From positions 3,038,001 through 3,102,000 of the forward strand of contig NZ_JBNINT010000001.1 of the NCBI RefSeq assembly GCF_050510895.1: a stretch of 64,000 nt of DNA, written 5' to 3'. Positions 47,019 through 55,916 of the stretch are shown piece by piece (within the stretch, counting starts at the first letter, position 1; the number at the start of each line of letters is the position of its first letter). The translations under genes were made by a program, and so were the position numbers. The notes under the pieces are model-generated. The model did no database searches. It was given only the letters and a program-made list of their open reading frames with translations, and had not been told where the DNA came from. Source of the DNA: Pannonibacter phragmitetus_B (GTDB lineage Bacteria; Pseudomonadota; Alphaproteobacteria; Rhizobiales; Stappiaceae).

Positions 47019-47699
47019 TCAGCCGAACAGCTTGTCGATGTCGTCCTGAGAACCACCACCATTCATCATGGCATCAACATCATCCTGCGACACGCCTTCA
47101 CCAGCCATCTGGGGGCCGTGGAGAATCAGCTCGCGCTTGCGGCGCTCGGCTTCGGTTTCTTCTGCTGCAGGTTCCATCGTTTCCACGATGCGCAGCTTTT
47201 CGACGAAGGCGGAGACACGCTGGTCAATGTAATTGAGGGTGCCGACGACCTTGGAAATGCGTTGGCCGGTGATGTCCTGGAATGCGCAGGCCTCGAAGAT
47301 CTCGATCATCTTGTTGTTGACGAGTTCCTGATAGGCCAAACCATCCGACGTGTCGGCGCCCATGATTTCCTCGGCAGCCGTCATGATCGTGTGCGTTGCC
47401 GACTCGGTCGCCTCGACGATGGCATCAAGTTCGCGCCCGGCATCAGGAATCTTCTGCTGCTTCATGTCGTTGGCACGCAGCGCAGTGATTTCTTCCTTCA
47501 TCCGCGTGATTTCGCCGGCGATTGCCTTCAGTTCGCCCGTCACTGCCGGCTGCACCGCCAGCAGGAAATCGTGCATGGAGCCGCTCATAACCTCAGCAAG
47601 CTGCATCACGTCATTCAGGCCAACTTCCCCGTCACGGCTTTTGTTTTTTTCCAAAAACTCGATGACGCGGACCACATTCTCTTTAGTCATTGTGGCCAT
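47019..47699 (-). CDS. cheZ: chemotaxis phosphatase CheZ
   Basis: 226 residues, mostly helical. ACAFQDITGQRISKVVGTLN holds the active-site Asp and Gln of CheZ within the long hairpin. The C-terminus carries two similar short motifs, VSQDDVDAMM and GSQDDIDKLFG, the latter ending the protein as the CheY-binding amphipathic helix does in enteric CheZ. It dephosphorylates CheY-P. It is downstream of cheY on the same strand with a 191-base gap that holds no gene. Confidence 0.88.
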   Translation of the reverse strand: MATMTKENVVRVIEFLEKNKSRDGEVGLNDVMQLAEVMSGSMHDFLLAVQPAVTGELKAIAGEITRMKEEITALRANDMKQQKIPDAGRELDAIVEATESATHTIMTAAEEIMGADTSDGLAYQELVNNKMIEIFEACAFQDITGQRISKVVGTLNYIDQRVSAFVEKLRIVETMEPAAEETEAERRKRELILHGPQMAGEGVSQDDVDAMMNGGGSQDDIDKLFG

Positions 47700-47890
47700 T
47701 GTTCAGCCCTCCGTTTTGCATAGCCAGCAACGATCACCCGTTCTGCCGCCAAGAACAGGTCCAGCGCCCTGTGCCATATGCCGGAGTGCCATCCGGGCCA
47801 TGACAGACGTGAGAAAATCGGCTGACCGGTCACTCAGGCGGACTTGGCTGCGAGAGGAGCAGCACAGTCCGCCGGGGTGAGCGAATTCCG

Positions 47891-48274
47891 TCAGTCTGCG
47901 AAGACTGCTTCGATCTTGCCCTTCAACGTCTGCGCGTTGAACGGCTTCACGATGTAGTTGTTCACGCCGGCCTTCTTGGCAGCGATCACGTTTTCGGTCT
48001 TGGATTCGGCAGTCACCATGATGAACGGCGTCTTGGAGAGACTGGCGTCAGCACGAACCTGCTTGAGCAGCTCGTAACCGGTCATCGGTTCCATGTTCCA
48101 GTCGGAGATGACCAGCCCATACTTGCGCTGCTTCATCTTCTCCAAGGCTTCCGTACCATCGGCTGCATCGTCGATATCTTCAAAACCAAGCTGCTTCAGC
48201 AGGTTCCGGATAATCCGGATCATGGTCTTGTAATCGTCGACCACCAGGACCGGCATCGAAAGGTCAAGGGCCAT
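47891..48274 (-). CDS. cheY: CheY-type chemotaxis response regulator
   Basis: A 127-residue single receiver domain: acidic pocket VLVVDDYKTM, phospho-acceptor Asp in LVISDWNMEPMTGYELL, Thr in FIMVTAESK and Lys in YIVKPFNA. No output domain. Presumably phosphorylated by a CheA elsewhere; cheZ follows. The 252-base gap to the divergent maoC-like gene contains the promoters. Confidence 0.93.
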   Translation of the reverse strand: MALDLSMPVLVVDDYKTMIRIIRNLLKQLGFEDIDDAADGTEALEKMKQRKYGLVISDWNMEPMTGYELLKQVRADASLSKTPFIMVTAESKTENVIAAKKAGVNNYIVKPFNAQTLKGKIEAVFAD

Positions 48275-48526
48275 TGTCTACTCCATACTGTCAATTACAG
48301 GGCCCACCCTCTGGGCCGGAAATGACGAGATCTGACGTTTCAGGAGGAAGACACGATTGTCGTGTTCCCACCTCCCCATACTTGGGCAATCTAAGCGGTT
48401 CCCCTGAAAAGACCGTTAATAGCGCAAGCCATTTTCTTCCCCCAAAGGCGTATTGTGCCTGAGCACTCTGCACCATAGCGTGCATACCGGTATTTAAGGG
48501 CACGTTTCTGGTATTGGGAGGCAAAA

Positions 48527-48984
48527 ATGCTTGAGCTGCGTCAGCTTTGCTACGAGGACCTGAGCGAGGGCATGAGCGAGACTCTGACGAAGCACGTGAG
48601 CGCATCTGATATTGTAGGTTTTGCCGAGGTGTCGGGTGATCGCAATCCAATCCACTTGTCTGAGCATTTTGCCGCACGCACCCCTTCCGGACGCGCATCG
48701 CCCATGGGCTTTATACTGCGAGCCTTATCTCAGCCTTGCTTGGCACGCGTCTTCCGGGACCCGGCGCGATCTATCTTTCGCAGACCCTGAACTTCAAGGC
48801 GCCGGTCCGGATTGGTGATGATGTCACGGTGGAGGTCAAGGTCGCGGAGCTTTTGCCAAAGGGCAACCGGGCCCGCCTCTCCTGCATCTGCCGCGTTGGG
48901 GAGACGGTGGTTCTGGAAGGTGAGGCCATGGTCAAGGTCCCGGCACGGGGCACCGAACGGGACTTTCCCGGCCATCAGAGCTAG
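48527..48984 (+). CDS. MaoC-like (R)-specific enoyl-CoA hydratase family protein, frame-broken
   Basis: A hot-dog-fold protein of about 152 residues. The first frame has VGFAEVSGDRNPIHLSEHFA with the catalytic Asp and His of hydratase 2. It fails at the CCCC run 48681-48684. One added C gives RTPFRTRIAHGLYTASLISA followed by LPGPGAIYLSQTLNFKAPV, the conserved continuation, to the stop at 48984. It probably hydrates short enoyl-CoA esters; the substrate is unknown. Confidence 0.88.
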
Positions 48985-49145
48985 GGAAAAAGACAGCGCG
49001 GACGGCGGCCAATGTGCGCTTGACGAAAGGCCATGAAAACGGCAGGGTCCGGCAAATCCTGACAAAGGGCACCCCCGTGTCAGGACGCTTGTTTCATGTC
49101 GGCTGCAGATCCGCCCGCAGTCCAGCCCGCAGGTTCTCATCTCTG

Positions 49146-50144
49146 ATGACCGTCACCGCCACACCTTTCTCAGTTGTCGAGGATCTGGCTTCCCTGCCTG
49201 CCCATCTCAAAGGCAGCGTTGTCGCCATTGGCAACTTTGATGGCGTGCACAGGGGCCACAGGGCCGTGCTGCAAGCCGCCATCGACGAGGCGCATGGTCA
49301 CGGGCGCCCCGTGACGGCCATGACATTCGAGCCGCATCCACGCTCGGTCTTTGCCCCGCATGTACCCCTTTTCCGGCTGACACCAGCCCATGCCAAGGCA
49401 GAGGTGATGGAAGCGCTTGGCCTTGATGGGCTGATCGTGCTGCCCTTCACTCGCGACTTCGCCAGTCTTGAGGCAGAGCGTTTCGTTGAGGAAATCCTGA
49501 TCGGCGCCCTCGGCATCCGTCACGCAGTCACCGGCTATGATTTCCACTTCGGCAAGGGCCGGGCCGGAACGCCGGACTTCCTGCGTGCCTCCGGCGAGAA
49601 GCACGGTTTCGGCGTGACCATTGTGTCGGCCGAAAATGACGAGAGCGGCGAGGTCATATCCTCTTCCCGCATCCGGGCAGCCCTTGCAGAAGGGGATCTG
49701 GCGCTGGCCAACGGCCTGCTCGGCTACCGCTGGTTTGCCGAAGCTGAGGTGCGCCATGGCGAAAAGCGCGGCCGCGATCTGGGCTATCCCACAGCCAACC
49801 TGCGCCTTGCCGATGACTGCACCTTGAAACACGGTATCTATGCCGTGCGGGTGGAAGTCGACGGCCAGCGTCATGATGGTGTGGCAAGCTTCGGCCGCCG
49901 TCCAACATTCGACAACGGGGCGCCGCTGCTGGAGGTGTTCCTGTTCGACTTCTCCGGCGACCTCTATAGCAAGACGCTGCGGGTGCGATTCGTTTCGTAT
50001 CTGAGGCCGGAGGAGCGCTTTGACAGCGTAGATGCGCTGATTGCGCAGATGGACCGGGACAGCGCAGAAGCCCGCGCTGCGCTTGCCAGCATGCAGCCCC
50101 TGTCCGCCCTCGATCTCGCGCTCGGCGCCGTGCCGCTGACATGA
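49146..50144 (+). CDS. ribF: bifunctional riboflavin kinase / FAD synthetase
   Basis: 332 residues. The N-terminal FAD synthetase domain has VVAIGNFDGVHRGHRAVLQ (HxGH-like) and SSSRIRAALAEGDLALAN. The C-terminal flavokinase domain has GKKRG-type KRGRDLGYPTANLRL and LEVFLFDFSGDLYSKTLRV. ATG 49146 is the family-consistent start. It makes FMN and FAD. Overlaps the DMT exporter start by four bases. Confidence 0.95.
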   Translation: MTVTATPFSVVEDLASLPAHLKGSVVAIGNFDGVHRGHRAVLQAAIDEAHGHGRPVTAMTFEPHPRSVFAPHVPLFRLTPAHAKAEVMEALGLDGLIVLPFTRDFASLEAERFVEEILIGALGIRHAVTGYDFHFGKGRAGTPDFLRASGEKHGFGVTIVSAENDESGEVISSSRIRAALAEGDLALANGLLGYRWFAEAEVRHGEKRGRDLGYPTANLRLADDCTLKHGIYAVRVEVDGQRHDGVASFGRRPTFDNGAPLLEVFLFDFSGDLYSKTLRVRFVSYLRPEERFDSVDALIAQMDRDSAEARAALASMQPLSALDLALGAVPLT

Positions 50145-51070
50145 CCGCCGTCCCCGCGCGCCAGATCTCCACCAAGGCCGAAATTCTGCAGGGCATCCTG
50201 CTGATGACCATTGCCATGATCGTCATACCCGGCATGGACACGCTGGCAAAATATCTGTCGGCCACGGTCGCGCCGCTGATCATCGGTTTCGGGCGCTTCT
50301 TCTTCCAGGCGTTCTTCACCCTGCTTGGCGCCATGATCATGACAGGCGGTTTGCGGACGCTGAAGCCGAAGCGCTGGGGCGTCAACATGCTGCGCGGCAT
50401 CTTTCTGGCGGGCGCCACCTTCGCCTTCTTCACCGCGCTGAAGGTGATGCCCGTAGCCGATGCCATCGCCATCTTCTTCATCCAGCCGATGGTTTTGACA
50501 GCGCTCTCCGCCATTTTCCTGAAGGAACAGGTTGGCCCCCGCCGCTGGGCGGCCGTGGTGGTTGGCCTTGCAGGTGCCCTGATGATCATCCGGCCGGGCT
50601 TCGATGCCTTCGGCATCGTGGCGCTGCTGCCAATGGTCACCGCCTGCCTTTTTGCCCTCTATCTTCTGACCACCCGCATTCTAGCGGGAGAGGATGGCAT
50701 GCTGTCGATGCAGTTCACCACCGCCCTTGGCGGCGGGGCAACGCTCGCCATCGTGATTGCCGTGACGGCTTTTCTCGGCGTGGAGACGACGGGCATTGTC
50801 ATAGCCATGCCCAACACGATCGAAACCTCGCTGCTTGTTGCCGTTGGCGCCATTTCCTTCGTGGCGCACGGGTTGATCGTGCGCGCCCTGGCGCTGGCGC
50901 CTGCCTCCGTCATCGCACCGTTCAACTATCTGGAAATCGTCAGCGCCACGCTCTTCGGCTTCCTCGTCTTCGGCGATTTTCCCGACCTGATGACCTGGGC
51001 GGGCATCGCCCTGATCGTTGCCAGCGGCATGTACATCGCCCACCGGGAGCGCATCCGCAAGGAAGCCTGA
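50141..51070 (+). CDS. DMT-family (EamA) transporter
   Basis: A 309-residue ten-helix membrane protein with two EamA repeats: FGRFFFQAFFTLLGAMIMTG ... ALKVMPVADAIAIFFIQPMV in the first and APASVIAPFNYLEIVSATLF in the second. The internal two-fold repeat is visible. Drug/metabolite export is inferred from the family; coupling to ribF suggests, without proof, flavin-related or unrelated export. Confidence 0.9.
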   Translation: MTAVPARQISTKAEILQGILLMTIAMIVIPGMDTLAKYLSATVAPLIIGFGRFFFQAFFTLLGAMIMTGGLRTLKPKRWGVNMLRGIFLAGATFAFFTALKVMPVADAIAIFFIQPMVLTALSAIFLKEQVGPRRWAAVVVGLAGALMIIRPGFDAFGIVALLPMVTACLFALYLLTTRILAGEDGMLSMQFTTALGGGATLAIVIAVTAFLGVETTGIVIAMPNTIETSLLVAVGAISFVAHGLIVRALALAPASVIAPFNYLEIVSATLFGFLVFGDFPDLMTWAGIALIVASGMYIAHRERIRKEA

Positions 51071-51290
51071 ACTGGCACAACGGACAGCATACCGCCCGCA
51101 TTTGCCGCTTTATTCAGAGGCTTTTGACTGATACTAGATCGGCCATGACAGTCATTCTCCCTGCCGGATGCCTTTCCGGCCCCGCGATCTCACGAATTAG
51201 CTGCCCGGCCTTCGGCTGACGCATTCGCGCGCCGAGGGACCGGGATCCCTTCGTGACGGGATGCGGCAAGGTCCGCCTCCCTGACAGTTT

Positions 51291-51308
51291 GCAAGGCGCC
51301 CGCCTTGC
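51291..51308 (+). promoter_or_regulatory. hairpin in the ileS leader
   Basis: GCAAGGC-GCCC-GCCTTGC forms a seven-base-pair stem 27 bases before the ileS ATG, followed by CTCTCCTGATTTT. The 265-base leader (51071-51335) has no gene. A TTGACT hexamer at about 51123 could be a -35 element. The T-box consensus is absent. Confidence 0.4.
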
Positions 51309-51335
51309 CTCTCCTGATTTTGCGGATTGCATGCA

Positions 51336-54314
51336 ATGACCGAAACGACTGCCCGTGACTATTCCACGACGCTGAACCTGCCCGAGACCGATTTCCCGAT
51401 GCGCGCGGGCCTGCCGCAGAAGGAGCCGGAAATCATCGCCCGCTGGAAGGCGATGAACCTGTACAAGCGCCTGCGCACTGCCTCTGCGGGACGCCGCAAG
51501 TTCATCCTGCATGATGGCCCTCCCTATGCCAACGGCAACATCCACATCGGCCACGCGCTGAACAAGACGCTGAAGGACATCGTCACCCGCTCCATGCAGA
51601 TGATGGGCTTCGACAGCAACTATGTTCCGGGCTGGGACTGCCACGGCCTGCCGATCGAATGGAAGATCGAGGAAGAGAACTACCGCTCCAAGGGCAAGCC
51701 GAAGCCGGACCTGAAGAACTCTGCCGCGATGATCGCCTTCCGCCAGGAATGCCGCAGCTATGCGGACCACTGGGTCGGCATCCAGCGCGAGGAATTCCGC
51801 CGCCTCGGCATCGAGGGCGACTGGGAGAACCCGTATCTGACCATGAATTTCGAAGCCGAAGCGGTGATCGCCGCCGAGCTGATGAAATTCGCCACCTCCG
51901 GCCAGCTCTACCGTGGCTCCAAGCCGGTGATGTGGTCCGTGGTGGAAAACACTGCGCTGGCCGAAGCCGAGATCGAGTATCACGACTACCAGTCGGACAT
52001 GATCTGGGTGAAGTTCCCGGTGATAGAGGCCGGTAGCCTGGATGAAGCTGCCGCCGAAGACCTGCTGGATGCTGCCGTTGTCATCTGGACGACCACGCCC
52101 TGGACCATCCCCGGCAACCGCGCCATCTCCTATTCTTCGGCCATCTCCTACGGCCTCTATGAGGTGACGCAGGAAGGCCTTGCGGATGACAACTGGGTGC
52201 AGAAGGGCGATAAGCTGATCCTTGCGGACAAGCTGGCCGCCGATGTCTTCAAGAACGCCCGCATCACCGATTTCACCCTTGTCCGGCCGGTCTCTGCCGA
52301 TGAACTGGCGGCCATGACCTGCGCCCATCCCTACCGGGAACTGGACCTTGGCGGCTATCAGTTCGACGTGCCGCTGCTGGATGGTGATCACGTTACTGAT
52401 GATGCCGGTACGGGCTTCGTCCACACGGCCCCCGGCCATGGCACAGACGACTTTGAGATCTGGATCGCCAAGCGCTCCGAGCTGGAAGAGCGCGGCATCG
52501 AGACGGCCATCCCCTTCACTGTTGCCGATGACGGCTTCTACACCAAGGATGCGCCGGGCTTTGAGGGCCAGCAGGTCATCACCCACAAGGGCGAGAAGGG
52601 CACGGCCAACAAGGCCAACATCGAAAAGCTGAAGGAAGCGGGCGCGCTGATCGGCCTTGGCCGCCTCAAGCACCAGTATCCGCATTCCTGGCGCTCGAAG
52701 AAGCCGGTGATCTTCCGCAATACGCCGCAGTGGTTCGTCTACATGGACCGCGCGCTGGATGGTCCGGGTGACACCCTGCGCACCCGCGCACTGAAGGCCA
52801 TCGACGACACACGCTTCGTGCCCGCGTCCGGCCAGAACCGCCTGCGTTCCATGATCGCGGGCCGCCCGGACTGGGTGCTCTCGCGCCAGCGCGCCTGGGG
52901 CGTGCCGATCACCGTGTTCATCCACAAGGACACGGCAGAAGTGCTGAAGGACGAAGCCGTCAACGCCCGCATCTTCGAAGCCTTCAAGGCGGAAGGCGCG
53001 GATGTGTGGTTCGCGGAAGGTGCCAAGGAGCGGTTCCTGGGTGCCGGCTACAAGGCCGATGAGTGGGTCAAGGTTGACGACATCCTTGATGTCTGGTTCG
53101 ACAGCGGCTCCACCCATGCGTTCTGGCTGGAAAAGCGCGCCGACCTCAGCCCGAAGCGCAAGGTCAATGGCGGCGAAGACTACGTGCTTTATCTCGAAGG
53201 TTCGGACCAGCATCGCGGCTGGTTCCATTCCTCCCTGCTGGAAAGCTGCGGCACCCGTGGCCACGCGCCTTATGACGCGGTGCTGACCCACGGCTTCACC
53301 ATGGCCGAGGACGGGCGCAAGATGTCCAAGTCCCTGGGCAATCAGGTGTTCCCGCAGGATGTGATCAAGCAGTATGGCGCCGATATCCTGCGCCTGTGGG
53401 TGGCCTCCGGCGACTATACCGAAGACCAGCGCATCGGGCCGGAAATCCTCAAGACCTCGGTGGACAGCTACCGCAAGCTGCGCAACACCCTGCGCTGGAT
53501 GCTGGGCACCCTCGCCCATGCCACCGGCGAGGAAGTCGCGCTCAAGGACATGCCGGAGCTGGAGCGGCTGATGCTGCACCGCCTCGCCGAGCTGGATACG
53601 CTCGTGCGCAAGGGCTACGAGGACTTCGACTACAAGAAGGTCTTCCACCACCTCTTCACCTTCATGACGGTGGAACTGTCGGCCTTCTATTTCGACGTTC
53701 GCAAGGACACGCTCTACTGCGACCCCACGTCCTCGGTGCGCCGCAAGGCCGCATTGCAGGTGGTGGAGCAGCTGTTCACCTGCCTCGTCACCTGGATGGC
53801 GCCGATGCTGCCCTTCACCATGGAGGAAAGCTGGCTGGCCCGTCATCCGGGCGAGGACAACTCTGTGCATCTGCAGCAGTTCCCGGCAGTTCCTGCGGAC
53901 TGGCGCAATGACCCGCTGGCAGCCAAGTGGGACAAGATCCGCGAAGTCCGCCGTGTGGTCACCGGTGCTCTCGAAATCGAGCGGCGTGAAAAGCGCATCG
54001 GCTCGTCACTCGAAGCCCATCCGGTGGTGCATGTCACGGACGCTGAGCTGATGGCGGCCCTTGCCGGCATGGACATGGCTGATATCTGCATCACCAGCCA
54101 GCTCACGCTCACGGGCGAAGCGGCTCCCGACGGCGCATTCACGCTTGAAGATGTGAAGGGCGTTGCCGTGGTTCCGGGCCTTGCACAGGGCACGAAATGC
54201 GCCCGTTCTTGGAAGATCCTTCCCGAGGTGGGCTCTGACCCGGACTATCCGGACGTGACCCTGCGTGATGCGGCTGCGCTGCGTGAATGGGATGCAGCCC
54301 ACAAGGGTGCTTGA
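51336..54314 (+). CDS. ileS: isoleucine-tRNA ligase
   Basis: A 992-residue class I synthetase. The catalytic HIGH motif lies in NIHIGHALNKTLKDIV and KMSKS in GRKMSKSLGNQVFPQD. The editing CP1 domain has TTPWTIPGNRAISY and GTGFVHTAPGHGTDDFE. The anticodon-binding and C-terminal regions are complete. ATG 51336 is chosen over an in-frame TTG at 51327. lspA follows at 50 bases, a linkage found in many proteobacteria. Confidence 0.98.
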   Translation: MTETTARDYSTTLNLPETDFPMRAGLPQKEPEIIARWKAMNLYKRLRTASAGRRKFILHDGPPYANGNIHIGHALNKTLKDIVTRSMQMMGFDSNYVPGWDCHGLPIEWKIEEENYRSKGKPKPDLKNSAAMIAFRQECRSYADHWVGIQREEFRRLGIEGDWENPYLTMNFEAEAVIAAELMKFATSGQLYRGSKPVMWSVVENTALAEAEIEYHDYQSDMIWVKFPVIEAGSLDEAAAEDLLDAAVVIWTTTPWTIPGNRAISYSSAISYGLYEVTQEGLADDNWVQKGDKLILADKLAADVFKNARITDFTLVRPVSADELAAMTCAHPYRELDLGGYQFDVPLLDGDHVTDDAGTGFVHTAPGHGTDDFEIWIAKRSELEERGIETAIPFTVADDGFYTKDAPGFEGQQVITHKGEKGTANKANIEKLKEAGALIGLGRLKHQYPHSWRSKKPVIFRNTPQWFVYMDRALDGPGDTLRTRALKAIDDTRFVPASGQNRLRSMIAGRPDWVLSRQRAWGVPITVFIHKDTAEVLKDEAVNARIFEAFKAEGADVWFAEGAKERFLGAGYKADEWVKVDDILDVWFDSGSTHAFWLEKRADLSPKRKVNGGEDYVLYLEGSDQHRGWFHSSLLESCGTRGHAPYDAVLTHGFTMAEDGRKMSKSLGNQVFPQDVIKQYGADILRLWVASGDYTEDQRIGPEILKTSVDSYRKLRNTLRWMLGTLAHATGEEVALKDMPELERLMLHRLAELDTLVRKGYEDFDYKKVFHHLFTFMTVELSAFYFDVRKDTLYCDPTSSVRRKAALQVVEQLFTCLVTWMAPMLPFTMEESWLARHPGEDNSVHLQQFPAVPADWRNDPLAAKWDKIREVRRVVTGALEIERREKRIGSSLEAHPVVHVTDAELMAALAGMDMADICITSQLTLTGEAAPDGAFTLEDVKGVAVVPGLAQGTKCARSWKILPEVGSDPDYPDVTLRDAAALREWDAAHKGA

Positions 54315-54364
54315 CGGCTGTCCCGGCCTGTATCGGCCACACTTGAAGCAATGAAGGACGAAGC

Positions 54365-54922
54365 ATGAGCAAAGCGGCTCCCCCGTCAGGTTTCACCCGC
54401 AGATGGCTGTGGGGGCCGCTCAGTTCCATGGTGGCGGTCATGGCCGCCATCATCTTCGCCGCCGATCAGGCCAGCAAGCTCTGGCTGCTGTTCGTCTATG
54501 ACCTGCCCCGGCAGGGCAACATCGGCGTGCTGCCGTTCCTGGAGCTTGTCACGGTCTGGAACCGTGGCATCTCCTACGGGTTGCTTCAGCAGGAAACGGA
54601 TCTGGGCCGCTGGGCTCTGGCTATTTTTACGGTTCTTGCGGCAATCGCGCTGTGGGTCTGGGCGGTGCGCAGCACCAGCAAGTTTGCCGGCATCAGCCTG
54701 GCGCTGATCATCGGCGGCGCTCTTGGCAATGGGGTTGACCGTTTCGCCTATGGCGCGGTCTACGACTTTCTCCACATCCACTTCGGCAGCTTCTCGTGGT
54801 ATGTCTTCAACATTGCGGATGCTGCAATCGTTGCCGGAGTGGCTGCTCTCCTGTATGACGGTTGGCGAGGAAGCCCCAATAAAGCCTCAAAGAGCGGTTC
54901 TAAAGGCCGCAAAGCGGGATAA
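54365..54922 (+). CDS. lspA: lipoprotein signal peptidase (signal peptidase II)
   Basis: A 185-residue four-helix inner-membrane aspartyl protease. The catalytic Asp residues lie in GGALGNGVDRFAYGAVYDF and WYVFNIADAAIVAG, and NRGISYGLLQ is conserved. The basic tail (SKSGSKGRKAG) is longer than usual. It cleaves prolipoproteins before the lipidated Cys; a lipoprotein gene lies immediately downstream. Confidence 0.96.
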   Translation: MSKAAPPSGFTRRWLWGPLSSMVAVMAAIIFAADQASKLWLLFVYDLPRQGNIGVLPFLELVTVWNRGISYGLLQQETDLGRWALAIFTVLAAIALWVWAVRSTSKFAGISLALIIGGALGNGVDRFAYGAVYDFLHIHFGSFSWYVFNIADAAIVAGVAALLYDGWRGSPNKASKSGSKGRKAG

Positions 54923-54999
54923 TTGGGACAGCGAGTGCGAGCAGGCAGGCCGGAAGCCGCCGTTGCAGCCTTGCGCTCACAGGAAACGGGATAGGTTAC

Positions 55000-55734
55000 G
55001 TGCGGTTCAAGTTTTCTCTGGCAAGTTCCCGGACCGTAAGCCTCGGCGGGCTGCGTGGTGTTGTATCTGCTGTCATGCTGGGCGCTCTCGCGGCTGGCTG
55101 CGTGACGAACTCCTACGGCGAGCAGGAAGCCGTCGACAAGGTCGCCGTCCGCAAGATCATGGAAGGCATTGGCGCGGTCGACCCGCAGGCCAAGCCGATC
55201 GAGTACAAGCCGCGTGCCCCGCTGGCCATGCCTGCAAAGCTCGATCAGCTGCCCCAGCCTGAAGCACCTGTGACCGAGACCGCGGCCAACTGGCCGACAA
55301 AGGAAGACAAGTCCCTTCAGGACGTGCGGGCTGTCTATGCGCAGCCCGGCCGCGGCAGCGATGGCGAGCTGCTCACGCCCGAGCAGATGCGGGGTGTCCA
55401 GATTTCCGGAGCACAGCGCCAGCAAAAAACCGCTGCGGATGTGCGCGATGGCGAGATCATGGATGGCGCCCGCATGACGCCGGCTGAAATGAAGCAGCAG
55501 AGCAAGGGACCGCTGACGCGTGTCGACACGTCGGAACTGTTCGGCGCAGACGGCAAGCCGGTTCGCCGTTATCTCGTCGAGCCGCCGGTTGCCTATTCCA
55601 CGCCTGCGGGCAATGCACCGCTGGCAATGCCAAACGACCGCCAGCAGATTCAGGACCGCAAGCAGCTCGAAATGGATGGCGGCCGTATCAAGGCGAACTG
55701 CACCCCGAGTGCAACGGAGACCTGCGTCTACTGA
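55000..55734 (+). CDS. putative lipoprotein, unknown function
   Basis: 244 residues from a GTG start with AGGAAACGGGATAGG upstream. A signal sequence leads to the lipobox LAAGC (Cys at about residue 34). The mature part is Pro/Gln/Ala-rich and polar: YKPRAPLAMPAKLDQLPQPE, LLTPEQMRGVQISGAQRQQK and VRRYLVEPPVAYSTPAG. It looks like an envelope lipoprotein with extended regions. No family is recognised by name. Position after lspA and before the M16 genes. Confidence 0.8.
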   Translation: MRFKFSLASSRTVSLGGLRGVVSAVMLGALAAGCVTNSYGEQEAVDKVAVRKIMEGIGAVDPQAKPIEYKPRAPLAMPAKLDQLPQPEAPVTETAANWPTKEDKSLQDVRAVYAQPGRGSDGELLTPEQMRGVQISGAQRQQKTAADVRDGEIMDGARMTPAEMKQQSKGPLTRVDTSELFGADGKPVRRYLVEPPVAYSTPAGNAPLAMPNDRQQIQDRKQLEMDGGRIKANCTPSATETCVY

Positions 55735-55758
55735 CGCAGACGCCCATGAATTGTCTGC

Positions 55759-55788
55759 AACGGCGGCCACTGGCCGCCGTTTCTGTTT
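55759..55788 (+). terminator. rho-independent terminator after lipoprotein gene
   Basis: AACGGCGGCCA-c-TGGCCGCCGTT stem followed by TCTGTTTGG, 25 bases past the stop. The loop is very short as drawn, so the top of the stem probably opens. Confidence 0.7.
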
Positions 55789-55916
55789 GGCATCTTCCCA
55801 CATGACGAAAATTTAAGGCGTCAGGGCCACGCCAGCGCCTATATTGCAGGCGACGCATTCATATTCGCAGGCGCGGCATGGTTCGCGCCCCATTTCAATT
55901 CCGGGAGTTCCCCAAG

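Noticed and set aside
51071..51335. T-box riboswitch before ileS
   Set aside because: The conserved T-box sequence is missing, and T-boxes are not expected for ileS in alphaproteobacteria.
51114..53870. A 918-codon open frame on the - strand
   Set aside because: It is antisense to ileS and has no recognisable domains. Long antisense frames are common at this GC content.
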